Program-made: the position numbers and the translations under genes
From: Zoogloeaceae bacterium
Lineage (GTDB): Bacteria; Pseudomonadota; Gammaproteobacteria; Burkholderiales; Rhodocyclaceae
Length of the DNA stretch: 60,893 bases
Direction of reading: 5' to 3'
NCBI GenBank assembly: GCA_031277315.1
Contig: JAITMP010000037.1
Coordinates: 1 to 60,893 of the forward strand
The notes under the pieces: model-generated
The model's input: only the letters and a program-made list of their open reading frames with translations
Told to the model about the DNA's origin: nothing
Databases searched by the model: none
In this document: one piece after another, positions 25,418 to 33,068 of the stretch
How positions within the stretch are numbered: position 1 is the first letter of the stretch
Layout: every line of letters begins with the position of its first letter

Positions 25418-26124
25418 TCGTACGCAACTGGATGCAACAGGAGCCGACGCTGGTCAGCGGCGACACGCTGCTGGCGGAGGCCAAGCGCCTGCTCACCGAG
25501 CACAATCTGCAAGCCATTCCGGTGGTCGATGATGGCCGCCTGCGTGGCATCGTTACGCGCCAGCACTGCCTGCGCGCGGCGCATTTCGTCGCCCGCACGC
25601 AAAGCGCCGATGAATACCGTTTCTTCGCCGACCGCCTCAAGGTGAAAGACATCATGGTGCGCAATCCGGCGACGGTAAGCGCCGGCGACACCATGGAGGA
25701 ATGCCTGCGCCGCGGGCAGGAACTCAGCGTCGGTCAGTTCCCGGTCATGGAAGACGGCAAGGTGGTCGGCGTCATTTCCTCGACGGAGGTTTTCTCGCTG
25801 GCGGCGCATTTTCTCGGCGCCTGGGAGAAACGCTGCGGCCTTACGCTGGGCCCGATGGAAATGAAGCCCGGCGTCATTGGCCGCATCGCCGATCTGGTGG
25901 ACGGCGCCGGGGCCGAGGTGCAGGCGATTTATCCGATCGCCAGCAACGGCGGCAACGGCGGCAAGGGTGGCAAGGGTGGCAAGGGCGAGGGTGGACGATC
26001 ACGCCAGCGCAAGATCATCGTCCGCTTTCATGCCGCCGATCTGAAGAAAGTGATCGCCGTGCTGGAAGCCGCCGGCTTTCATGTCATCGAGTCCATCGAT
26101 GCGCGCCACGAAGAACAACATTGA
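25414..26124 (+). CDS. ppsC: Phenylphosphate synthase subunit C (CBS-domain stimulator)
   Basis: 236 residues, about 25 kDa. Two CBS domains: MIVRNWMQQEPTLVSGDTL ... AIPVVDDGRLRGIVTRQ (1-55) and VKDIMVRNPATVSAGDTMEECL ... QFPVMEDGKVVGVISSTEV (about 75-130). The C-terminal part resembles a small regulatory domain (KIIVRFHAADLKKVIAVLEAAGFHV). Between them is a Gly/Lys low-complexity linker (GGNGGKGGKGGKGEGG near residue 180). The Thauera 24-kDa subunit strongly stimulates the A+B synthase. The longer frame reaching upstream to 25237 overlaps ppsB and is not the real start. Confidence 0.93.
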   Translation: MIVRNWMQQEPTLVSGDTLLAEAKRLLTEHNLQAIPVVDDGRLRGIVTRQHCLRAAHFVARTQSADEYRFFADRLKVKDIMVRNPATVSAGDTMEECLRRGQELSVGQFPVMEDGKVVGVISSTEVFSLAAHFLGAWEKRCGLTLGPMEMKPGVIGRIADLVDGAGAEVQAIYPIASNGGNGGKGGKGGKGEGGRSRQRKIIVRFHAADLKKVIAVLEAAGFHVIESIDARHEEQH

Positions 26125-26145
26125 CTCACAGGAGCGATAAACAAA

Positions 26146-27564
26146 ATGGATTTGCGATACTTCATCAACCAGTGCGCCGAAGCTAACGAGCTGAAGCGTG
26201 TCAAGGCGGAAGTCGACTGGAATCTGGAGATTTCCCACGTCTCCAAGCTGACCGAGGAGAAAAAAGGCCCGGCCCTGCTGTTCGAGAACGTGAAGGGTTA
26301 CAGCAGCCCGGTGTTTACCGGCGCTTTCGCCACCACCAAGCGCCTCGCCATCATGCTCGGCCTGCCGCACAACCTGTCGATGTGCGAATCAGCGCAAGCC
26401 TGGATGAAGAAAACCATCACCTCCGAGGGCCTCATCAAGGCGAAGGAAGTCAAGGACGGCCCGGTGCTGGAAAACATTCTCTCCGGCGACAAGGTCGACC
26501 TCAACATGTTCCCGGTGCCGAAATTTTTCCCGCTCGACGGCGGCCGCTACATCGGCACCATGGTGTTCGTCGTGCTGCGCGACCCGGAGACGGGCGAAAC
26601 CAATCTCGGCACGTATCGCATGCAGATGCTCGACAACAAGACCTGCGGCGTGCAGATTCTGCCGGGCAAGCGCGGCGAGCGCATCATGAAAAAATACGCC
26701 AAGCTGGGCAAGAAGATGCCGGCTGCCGCGGTGATCGGCTGCGATCCGCTGATCTTCATGGCGGGCACCCTGATGCACAAGGGCGCCAATGACTTTGACA
26801 TCACCGGCACGGTGCGCGGTCAGCCGGCTGAATTTCTCATGGCGCCGCTGACCGGCCTGCCGGTGCCGGCCGGCGCCGAGATCGTGCTGGAAGGCGAAAT
26901 CGACCCGAACAACTTCCGTCAGGAAGGCCCCTTCGCCGAATACACCGGCTACTACACCGACGAACTGCACAAGCCGATTCTCAAGCCGGCGCTGGAAGTG
27001 AAGCAGATTCTTCACCGCAACCAGCCGGTTTTGTGGGCGACGGGACAGGGCCGTCCGGTCACCGACGTGCACATGCTGCTCGCCTTCACCCGCACCGCCA
27101 CGCTGTGGACGGAACTGGAAAAAATGAAAATCCCCGGCGTGCAATCGGTGTGCGTGCTGCCCGAATCGGCGGGCCGCTTCTGGGCCGTCGTCTCCCTCAA
27201 GCAATCCTATCCCGGCCACTCGCGCCAGGTCGCCGACGCCGTCATCGGCAGCAACACCGGCTCCTACGGCATCAAGGGCGTCATCACGGTGGATGAAGAC
27301 ATCATGGCCGACGATTTGCAGCGGGTGATGTGGGCGCTGTCGTGCCGCTACGATCCGATGCGCGGCACGGAACTCATCAAGCGCGGCCGCTCGACGCCGC
27401 TTGATCCGGCGCTCGATCCGAATTCGGACAAGCTCACCACCTCGCGCATCCTGATGGACGCCTGCATTCCCTACGAGTGGAAACAGAAGCCGGTCGAAGC
27501 GCGCATGGACGAGGAGATGCTGGCGAAGATTCGCGGCCGCTGGGCCGAGTACGGCATTGATTGA
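26146..27564 (+). CDS. Phenylphosphate carboxylase UbiD-like subunit (about 53 kDa)
   Basis: 472 residues of the UbiD family: FFPLDGGRYIGTM, NLGTYRMQML, VIGCDPLIFMAG, EGPFAEYTGYY near residue 263, and a C-terminal DEDIMADDLQRVMWALSCRYDP. With the second UbiD-like chain and the 10-kDa chain it should form the carboxylating core that exchanges CO2 with 4-hydroxybenzoate in Thauera; the phosphatase-like chain enables phenylphosphate use. Which alpha/beta letter applies is left open. The segment aligned with the E. coli UbiD metal His reads QILPGKRGE, without a His. Seven or so bases after an acagga ribosome site; 21 bp after ppsC. Confidence 0.92.
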   Translation: MDLRYFINQCAEANELKRVKAEVDWNLEISHVSKLTEEKKGPALLFENVKGYSSPVFTGAFATTKRLAIMLGLPHNLSMCESAQAWMKKTITSEGLIKAKEVKDGPVLENILSGDKVDLNMFPVPKFFPLDGGRYIGTMVFVVLRDPETGETNLGTYRMQMLDNKTCGVQILPGKRGERIMKKYAKLGKKMPAAAVIGCDPLIFMAGTLMHKGANDFDITGTVRGQPAEFLMAPLTGLPVPAGAEIVLEGEIDPNNFRQEGPFAEYTGYYTDELHKPILKPALEVKQILHRNQPVLWATGQGRPVTDVHMLLAFTRTATLWTELEKMKIPGVQSVCVLPESAGRFWAVVSLKQSYPGHSRQVADAVIGSNTGSYGIKGVITVDEDIMADDLQRVMWALSCRYDPMRGTELIKRGRSTPLDPALDPNSDKLTTSRILMDACIPYEWKQKPVEARMDEEMLAKIRGRWAEYGID

Positions 27565-27579
27565 AAGGAAGCGGAAAAA

Positions 27580-28086
27580 ATGGATAAAGCGAAGGGCATC
27601 AAGCTGGTGATTCTCGATGTCGACGGCGTCATGACGGATGGCCGCATCGTCATCGACGACAATGGCGTTGAGCAGCGCAATTTCGACATCAAGGACGGCT
27701 TCGGCGTCGTTGCGCTGCAAATGACCGGCATCGACGTCGCCATCATCACCTCGAAGAAATCCGGCGCCGTGCGCCACCGCGCCGAGGAACTGAAAATCAA
27801 GCGTTTCCACGAGGGCATCAAGAAGAAGGTCGAGCCGTACGAGGAGATCCTGAAGGAGATGAACATCACCGACGCCGACGTCTGCTATGTCGGCGACGAT
27901 CTGGTCGATCTTTCGATGATGCGGCGCGTCGGCCTGCCGGTCGCCGTTGCCGATGCCGTGGAGGAAGTCAAGGACGCCGCCGGTTACATCACGATGGCAT
28001 GCGGCGGACATGGCGCCGTGCGCGAGGTGGCCGAGATGATCCTCAAGGCGCAGGGCAAGTGGGACAAGATTCTTTCCAAGATTTAA
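27580..28086 (+). CDS. Phenylphosphate carboxylase 18-kDa HAD-type subunit
   Basis: 168 residues of the KdsC-like HAD phosphatase family. Motif I is LDVDGVMTDG (Asp nucleophile about residue 13, acid/base Asp 15), motif II IITSKKS, motif III Lys in EGIKKKVEPY, and motif IV VGDDLVDLSMM. Size and placement between two UbiD-like genes match the 18-kDa Thauera subunit that is needed for carboxylation of phenylphosphate but not for CO2 exchange with 4-hydroxybenzoate. It likely handles dephosphorylation coupled to carboxylation in the cytoplasmic complex. Confidence 0.93.
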   Translation: MDKAKGIKLVILDVDGVMTDGRIVIDDNGVEQRNFDIKDGFGVVALQMTGIDVAIITSKKSGAVRHRAEELKIKRFHEGIKKKVEPYEEILKEMNITDADVCYVGDDLVDLSMMRRVGLPVAVADAVEEVKDAAGYITMACGGHGAVREVAEMILKAQGKWDKILSKI

Positions 28087-28106
28087 CCCAGCAAGGAGAA
28101 CGCAAA

Positions 28107-29555
28107 GTGGCCGCACCGCGCAGCAACAGGGAATTCATCGAGGCCTGCATCAAGAGCGGCGACGCCGTTCACATCAAGCAGGAAGTCGATTGGGAAAACG
28201 AGGCCGGTGCCATCGTGCGCCGCGCCTGCGAACTGGCGGCGCCGGCGCCGTTCATGGAAAAGATCAAGGGCTATCCTGGCTTCTCCTACTTTGGCGCGCC
28301 CTTGTCGACTTACCGGCGGATGGCGATTTCGCTCGGCATGGATCCGGCTTCCCGCCTGCCGGAAATCGGCAAGGAATATTTGAAGCGCACCAACAGCGAG
28401 CCGATCGCGCCGGTGCTGGTCGACAAAAAAGATGCGCCCTGCAAGGAGAACATCCTGAAGGGCGCCGATGTCGATCTGTGCAAATTGCCGATCCCGCTGG
28501 TGCATGAGGGCGATGGTGGCCGCTACGTCGGCACCTGGCATGCCGTGGTGACCAAGCACCCGGTGCGCGGCGACGTGAACTGGGGCATGTACCGGCAGAT
28601 GATGTTCGACTCGCGCACCATGTCGGGCGCGGTGTTTCCCTTCTCCGATCTCGGCAAGACCCTGAACGATTATTACCTGCCGCGCGGCGAGAGCTGCCCG
28701 TTCGCCACCGCCATCGGCCTTTCGCCGCTGGCCGCCATGGCCGCCTGCGCGCCCTCACCGATTCCCGAGCCGGAACTGACCGGCATGCTGGCCGGCGAGG
28801 CGGTCAAGCTGGTGAAGTGCGAAACCAACGATCTGCAAGTGCCGGCCGATGCCGAAATCATTCTCGAAGGCGAAATCTGCCCCGACTACACAGTCGAGGA
28901 AGGCCCGTTCGGCGAATACACCGGCTACCGCACCAGCCCGCGCGATTTCCGCGTCACCTTCCGCGTCAACTGCATCACCTATCGCAACAACGCGACGATG
29001 ACCATCTCCAACATGGGCGTGCCGCAGGACGAGGGGCAGTTGCTGCGCTCCTTCTCGCTCGGGCTGGAACTGGAGAAACTGCTGCGCAGCCAGGGCATCC
29101 CGGTCACCGGCGTGTACATGCACCCGCGCTCGACGCACCACATGATGATCGTCGGCGTGAAGCCGACGTACGCCGGCATCGCCCAGCAAGTCGGTCAGCT
29201 TGCCTTCGGTTCCAAGCTCGGCCCCTGGTTCCACATGGTGATGGTGGTCGACGACAAAACCGACATCTACAACTGGGACGAGGTCTACCACGCGTTCTGC
29301 ACGCGCTGCCACCCGGCCAACGGCATCCACATCTACCGCAATGCGCCCGGCACGCCGCTGTATCCCTTCGCCACGCCGCACGAGCGCAAGTACGCGGTCG
29401 GATCGAAGGTCGTGTTCGATTGCCTGTGGCCGGTCGACTGGGATCCGGTCAACGACGTGCCGACTTTGGTTTCGTTCAAGAATGTCTATCCGCAGGCGAT
29501 TCAGGATAAAGTGCTGGCGAACTGGACGGCCTACGGCTACCCCCCCGTGAAGTGA
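28107..29555 (+). CDS. Phenylphosphate carboxylase UbiD-like subunit (about 54 kDa)
   Basis: 482 residues from GTG 28107, which follows AAGGAG; the frame extends back to 27999 but that part overlaps the HAD gene. UbiD segments: LVHEGDGGRYVGTWH, NWGMYRQMMF, IGLSPLAAMAACAP, EGPFGEYTGYRTSP near residue 264, and MVVDDKTDIYNWDEVYHAFCTRCHP. It is only distantly similar to the 53-kDa partner. At the aligned metal-His region it reads AVFPFSDLGK. In Thauera the two UbiD-like chains and the 10-kDa chain form the carboxylase core. Confidence 0.92.
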   Translation: MAAPRSNREFIEACIKSGDAVHIKQEVDWENEAGAIVRRACELAAPAPFMEKIKGYPGFSYFGAPLSTYRRMAISLGMDPASRLPEIGKEYLKRTNSEPIAPVLVDKKDAPCKENILKGADVDLCKLPIPLVHEGDGGRYVGTWHAVVTKHPVRGDVNWGMYRQMMFDSRTMSGAVFPFSDLGKTLNDYYLPRGESCPFATAIGLSPLAAMAACAPSPIPEPELTGMLAGEAVKLVKCETNDLQVPADAEIILEGEICPDYTVEEGPFGEYTGYRTSPRDFRVTFRVNCITYRNNATMTISNMGVPQDEGQLLRSFSLGLELEKLLRSQGIPVTGVYMHPRSTHHMMIVGVKPTYAGIAQQVGQLAFGSKLGPWFHMVMVVDDKTDIYNWDEVYHAFCTRCHPANGIHIYRNAPGTPLYPFATPHERKYAVGSKVVFDCLWPVDWDPVNDVPTLVSFKNVYPQAIQDKVLANWTAYGYPPVK

Positions 29556-29567
29556 GGAGAAGCAGCG

Positions 29568-29822
29568 ATGAATCAGTGGGAAGTTTTCGTCAATGACGTA
29601 AAAGAACTGGCCGAGGATACCGAACTGGAATTGACGGTGCGCACGCTCAATCCCGGCCCGCATAAATTTACCTACAAGCGCGTGCGCTGCCAGGTTTCGA
29701 GCGACTTGAAAAAGCACGCCGACCAGTTGCAGGTGCGCCTTGGCCGCGGCCAGCTCAGCCAGAGCCGTTTCTCCATCGCGGTGCTGGGCGAAGTCCGCCG
29801 CCTGCCGGCAAAATATGCGTAG
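29568..29822 (+). CDS. Phenylphosphate carboxylase 10-kDa subunit
   Basis: 84 residues, about 9.7 kDa, with no recognisable domain beyond its match in size and place to the small unique carboxylase subunit of Thauera. It is charged and soluble (MNQWEVFVNDVKELAED ... VRCQVSSDLKKHADQLQVRLG). A gaggaga ribosome site precedes the ATG; gaps are 12 bp upstream and 6 bp downstream, implying strict cotranscription. In Thauera this chain is required with the two UbiD-like chains for CO2 exchange. Confidence 0.85.
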   Translation: MNQWEVFVNDVKELAEDTELELTVRTLNPGPHKFTYKRVRCQVSSDLKKHADQLQVRLGRGQLSQSRFSIAVLGEVRRLPAKYA

Positions 29823-29828
29823 CGCGAA

Positions 29829-31172
29829 ATGGCTTATTCTGACCTGCGCAGTTTTCTCGACGATCTGGCCGATGACCTGATCCGCGTGCGCGAGCCGCTC
29901 GATCCGCGTTTCGAGATCGCCGCGCTGCTCGCTGAAGTGCAAAAGAGCGGCAAGGCGGTGCTCTTCGAGGGCGTGAAAGGGCGGCCCGGTCAGCGCGTCG
30001 CCGGCAACCTGCTCGCCAGCCGGCGGCTGGCGGCACGTGCCCTCGGCGTCAGCGAGGACAATCTCATCGCCACCTACACGGCGCGCAGCGCGCAGCGCGT
30101 GCCGCCGGTGCTGGCGAAAGAAGCGCCGGCGCAAACGGTCGTGCATCGCGATCCGGCCGACATCGCCGCCCTGCTGCCGCTGCTCACGCACTACGAAAAA
30201 GACGCCGCGCCTTTTCTCACCTGCGGCATGGTGCTGGCGCGCGATCCGGCCACCGGCCAGCGTGGCATGGGCATTCACCGCATGATGTTCAAGGGCGGCA
30301 GGCGCTTCGGCATCCTGCTCGCCAATCCGCCGCTATCGCAATTCCTCGCCAACGCCGAAGCGTCGGGCAAGCCGCTGGAGATCGCCATCGCGCTCGGCGT
30401 CGATCCGGCCATGCTGATTGCATCGGTGGTGAAAACCGGCCCGCTCGGCCCGGACAAGATGGAAATCGCCGGCAGCTTGCGCGGCGCGCCGGTCGAACTC
30501 GCGCGCGGCGTGACGGTGGATGTCGAAGTGCCGGCGCGCGCCGAGGTGGTGCTGGAAGGCCGCGTCCTGCCCGGTGTGCGCGAACCCGAAGGCCCGTTCG
30601 GCGAGAACACCGGCTACTACTTCATGAACACCAGCCCGGTGATCGAGATCAGCGCCGTTACGCATCGCGAGAATTTTATTTTTCCGGCGCTGGTGCCCTG
30701 GACGGCGGATGTCGACACCCTGCTCTCGCTCGCCGGCGGCGCTGAACTGTTCGGCCAGCTCAGGGGTTTGGTGCGCGGCGTGGTCGATCTCGACATCGTG
30801 CCCGGCACGTGCAGCTTCGGCGCCGTGATCGCCGTCAACAACTGCCCATCGCATGAAGTGCGCCGCTTGATTTACCTCGCGCTCACGCTCGACCGCCGTT
30901 TGAAATCGGTGACGGTGGTGAATGACGACGTGAACATCCGCGATCCGCGCGAGGTGGCCTGGGCGCTCGCCACGCGCTTTCAGCCCGAGCGCGACACGGT
31001 GATATTGAGCGGGCTGGAAGGGTATGTCATCGACCCGTCTTCCGCCGGCGGCATCGGCTCGAAGATGGGCTTCGACGCCACGCGCGGCGCCGGCGCGGAT
31101 TTCGACCGCATCCTCATTCCCGCCGCCGCTGCCGCGCGCGCGCGTGAAGTTGCGGCGGCGATCAGTACGTGA
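29829..31172 (+). CDS. Third UbiD-family (de)carboxylase in the phenol operon
   Basis: 447 residues and more classical than the two Ppc chains: GMGIHRMMF, IALGVDPAMLIAS, SLRGAPVELARGVTVDVEVPARAEVVLEG, EGPFGENTGYYF near residue 255, VVNDDVNIRDPREVAWALATRFQP, and the C-terminal GSKMGFDAT that canonical UbiD proteins have. It is not one of the four named Ppc subunits. It may be a monomeric-type hydroxybenzoate decarboxylase, or a homologue of ubiquinone UbiD. Directly followed by UbiX copy 2. Six bases separate it from the 10-kDa gene. Confidence 0.88.
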   Translation: MAYSDLRSFLDDLADDLIRVREPLDPRFEIAALLAEVQKSGKAVLFEGVKGRPGQRVAGNLLASRRLAARALGVSEDNLIATYTARSAQRVPPVLAKEAPAQTVVHRDPADIAALLPLLTHYEKDAAPFLTCGMVLARDPATGQRGMGIHRMMFKGGRRFGILLANPPLSQFLANAEASGKPLEIAIALGVDPAMLIASVVKTGPLGPDKMEIAGSLRGAPVELARGVTVDVEVPARAEVVLEGRVLPGVREPEGPFGENTGYYFMNTSPVIEISAVTHRENFIFPALVPWTADVDTLLSLAGGAELFGQLRGLVRGVVDLDIVPGTCSFGAVIAVNNCPSHEVRRLIYLALTLDRRLKSVTVVNDDVNIRDPREVAWALATRFQPERDTVILSGLEGYVIDPSSAGGIGSKMGFDATRGAGADFDRILIPAAAAARAREVAAAIST

Positions 31173-31177
31173 AGCGC

Positions 31178-31210
31178 GGGGAACAAAGGGAATAAGGGGA
31201 ACAAGGGACA
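31178..31210 (+). repeat. 9-bp tandem repeat forming the ubiX copy 2 leader
   Basis: GGGGAACAA, AGGGAATAA, GGGGAACAA and a partial copy occupy 31178-31210 and end 3 bp before the ATG at 31214. The purine-rich units supply the ribosome site (aaggga), so unit number would alter its spacing. Confidence 0.6.
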
Positions 31211-31213
31211 GTC

Positions 31214-31804
31214 ATGAAAATCGTGGTCGGCATTTCCGGCGCCAGCGGCGCCATTTACGGCGTTCGCATTCTCGAAGTGCTGGCCAAAGCCGGCGTCGAG
31301 ACGCATCTCGTCATGTCGGATTCGGCCAAGCGCACCATCGTGTACGAAACCGAGCGCAGCATCGACGACATCAAGCGCCTCGCCGCTCACGTGCACGACA
31401 TCAACGACGTCGGCGCCTGCATCTCCTCGGGCAGCTTCCGCCACGCCGGCATGATTATCGCGCCCTGCTCGATCAAGACGCTCTCGGCGATCGCCAATTC
31501 CTTCAACGCCAATCTGCTCATCCGCGCCGCCGACGTGACGTTGAAGGAGCGCCGGAAACTGGTGCTGATGATGCGCGAGACGCCGCTGCATCTGGGCCAC
31601 CTGCGCCTGATGACGCAGGTGACGGAAGCCGGCGCCGTGCTGGTGCCGCCGCTGCCGGCGTTCTACCACCGGCCAAAGACGCTCGAAGACATCATCATGC
31701 AGTCGGTGAACAAGGCGCTCGATCAATTCGATCTCGATCTCGATCTGTTCAAGCGCTGGACCGGCAATGAGGAGCGGGAGACGCTGAAACAGCGGCAGCC
31801 GTAG
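31214..31804 (+). CDS. ubiX: UbiX-family flavin prenyltransferase (copy 2)
   Basis: 196 residues. Segments GISGASGAIYG, SGSFRHAGMIIAPCSIKTLSAIANSFNANLLIRAADVTLKERRKLVLMMRETPLHLGHLRLM and PPLPAFYHRP are UbiX/Pad1 hallmarks. It should make prenyl-FMN for the UbiD-type proteins encoded just upstream. A UbiX-like gene also belongs to the Thauera phenol cluster. The tandem-repeat leader (31178-31210) is unusual. Confidence 0.93.
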   Translation: MKIVVGISGASGAIYGVRILEVLAKAGVETHLVMSDSAKRTIVYETERSIDDIKRLAAHVHDINDVGACISSGSFRHAGMIIAPCSIKTLSAIANSFNANLLIRAADVTLKERRKLVLMMRETPLHLGHLRLMTQVTEAGAVLVPPLPAFYHRPKTLEDIIMQSVNKALDQFDLDLDLFKRWTGNEERETLKQRQP

Positions 31805-31820
31805 CCGGCAACCAGCGGAA

Positions 31821-31860
31821 AATCCGGGCAAGTCCGGGAAAGTCCAGGTAAATCCAGGCA
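31821..31860. repeat. Four 10-bp tandem repeats ARTCCRGGNA
   Basis: Consecutive units aatccgggca, agtccgggaa, agtccaggta, aatccaggca, exactly one helical turn each. Two more agtccaa words follow (31871-31877 and 31886-31892). The array lies in the 208-bp gap between ubiX copy 2 and the DUF120 gene. Confidence 0.7.
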
Positions 31861-32012
31861 AAATTGTTGTAGTCCAAACTATTGCAAGTCCAACAAAATT
31901 CGCGTACGCTCCACCCGGAATCAAGGGACGCCATGCCGGACAGGATGGCATCTGCGGCGCGATGGATGACGGATCACGGGTTCGTCAGACAGGCAGACGC
32001 GGAGGCGTGGCG

Positions 32013-32432
32013 ATGACGGTAACGGAACGGATAGCGGAAGCGGACACACTGTTGTTGACGGGTGAGGCTTGTTCCGGCTTTGGCGAAGGCGCCGGCTTCA
32101 CGCAGCTTGCGTGGGTGCGGCGCGCGTTTCTCGCCAGACTCGGTTTTGCGCCCTACCCCGGCACGTTCAATCTGCGCATGAGCGGCGCCGAGTGGGAGGC
32201 GGCGCGGGCCGTGATGGCGGGCAAGCCCGGCATCATCATCGCGCCGGAAGCCGGTTTTTGCGCGGCAAAGTGTTTTCACGTGGTGATCGGTGGTCGTATC
32301 ACCGGCGCGGCGGTGTTTCCCGAGGTAAGCGATTACCCGGTCGACAAGCTCGAAGTGATTTCCGCCGTATCGGTGCGCCAGGCGCTGGGCGTAAAAGACG
32401 GCGATCCGGTTGCCGTCAGCGTGGTGTGTTGA
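32013..32432 (+). CDS. DUF120 CTP-dependent riboflavin kinase homologue (archaeal RibK type)
   Basis: 139 residues from ATG 32013 (GGAGG 7 bp upstream; an ATG at 31962 lacks a ribosome site). It aligns along its whole length with the archaeal RibK pattern as I recall it for MJ0056: GEACSGFGEGAGF (nucleotide loop, residues 17-29), LGFAPYPGTFNLRM (about 45-58), and the C-terminal GRITGAAVFPEVSDYPVDKLEVISAV..RQALGVKDGDPVAVSV. Archaeal enzymes make FMN from riboflavin with CTP; bacteria normally use RibF. Placed among UbiD and UbiX genes it could supply FMN for prenyl-FMN. Catalytic competence is not proven from sequence. Confidence 0.82.
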   Translation: MTVTERIAEADTLLLTGEACSGFGEGAGFTQLAWVRRAFLARLGFAPYPGTFNLRMSGAEWEAARAVMAGKPGIIIAPEAGFCAAKCFHVVIGGRITGAAVFPEVSDYPVDKLEVISAVSVRQALGVKDGDPVAVSVVC

Positions 32433-32463
32433 GCGCCGGGTTGCCGCCCCCGGGTTGCCGCCC

Positions 32464-32988
32464 TTGAGCCGGACGCGCCATTGCCAGCATTGCGGCGCTG
32501 CGCTGACGGCGCTGGTGTGCGCCGACGGCAAAACGCGCGAGCGGTGTGAGCGCTGCGGCCTCATCGCCTGGCGCAATCCGGCGCCGGTCGGCATGGCCCT
32601 GATCGAGCGCGAAGGCAAGCTGGTGCTGATCCGCCGTCAAGCCGACCCGCTCGCCGGCTACTGGGCGCCGCCGGCGGGTTATGTGGAACGCGGCGAATCC
32701 GTGCCGCAGGCGGTGCTGCGCGAGGCGAAGGAAGAGACGGGTCTGGATATCGCGCTCGACGGTCTGCTCGACGTGTATTCGCGGGCCGATGTCGATGTGC
32801 TGATCGTCGCCTACCGCGCGCATGCCGTCGGCGGACGGCTGGTGGCGGGCGATGACGCCAGCGAAGCCGGCCTGTTCGCGCCGGACGCATGGCTGCGTGA
32901 GCCGCAAGCGCCGCCGCCGGTTGGCGGCGCGGCGGTGGATGAATGGTTCTATGGCGTCATCCGCGACGCGGTCGCGCGCTGGCGTTGA
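32464..32988 (+). CDS. NUDIX hydrolase with N-terminal zinc ribbon
   Basis: About 174 residues. An N-terminal four-Cys ribbon (CQHCGAAL ... CERCGL) precedes the NUDIX box GYVERGESVPQAVLREAKEETGLD (residues about 73-96; G-x5-E-x7-REAxEETGx). Such proteins hydrolyse nucleoside diphosphate derivatives such as ADP-ribose, NADH or CoA. A MutT-like gene is, to my memory, also present at the end of the Thauera phenol cluster. The start is uncertain: TTG 32464 is chosen, but TTG 32410 or 32455 are possible and no ATG is available. No clear ribosome site is seen. Confidence 0.82.
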   Translation: MSRTRHCQHCGAALTALVCADGKTRERCERCGLIAWRNPAPVGMALIEREGKLVLIRRQADPLAGYWAPPAGYVERGESVPQAVLREAKEETGLDIALDGLLDVYSRADVDVLIVAYRAHAVGGRLVAGDDASEAGLFAPDAWLREPQAPPPVGGAAVDEWFYGVIRDAVARWR

Positions 32989-33068
32989 AGTGGAGGAGAC
33001 GGACAGAGCAAGGCGCGCGTCAGACGCGCCAGCTTGTTCCGAAACGAAAAATTTATTTGGAGATCAGC

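Noticed and set aside
26389-28116. 575-codon minus-strand ORF
   Set aside because: Antisense to a UbiD-like gene and the HAD gene with no motif of its own.
31821-31860. CRISPR-like array
   Set aside because: Units are 10 bp and directly adjacent without spacers; no cas genes nearby.
33012-33030. GGCGCG/CGCGCC hairpin before the ligase gene as a terminator
   Set aside because: Only a 6-bp stem, no T tract, and the ligase is probably cotranscribed.
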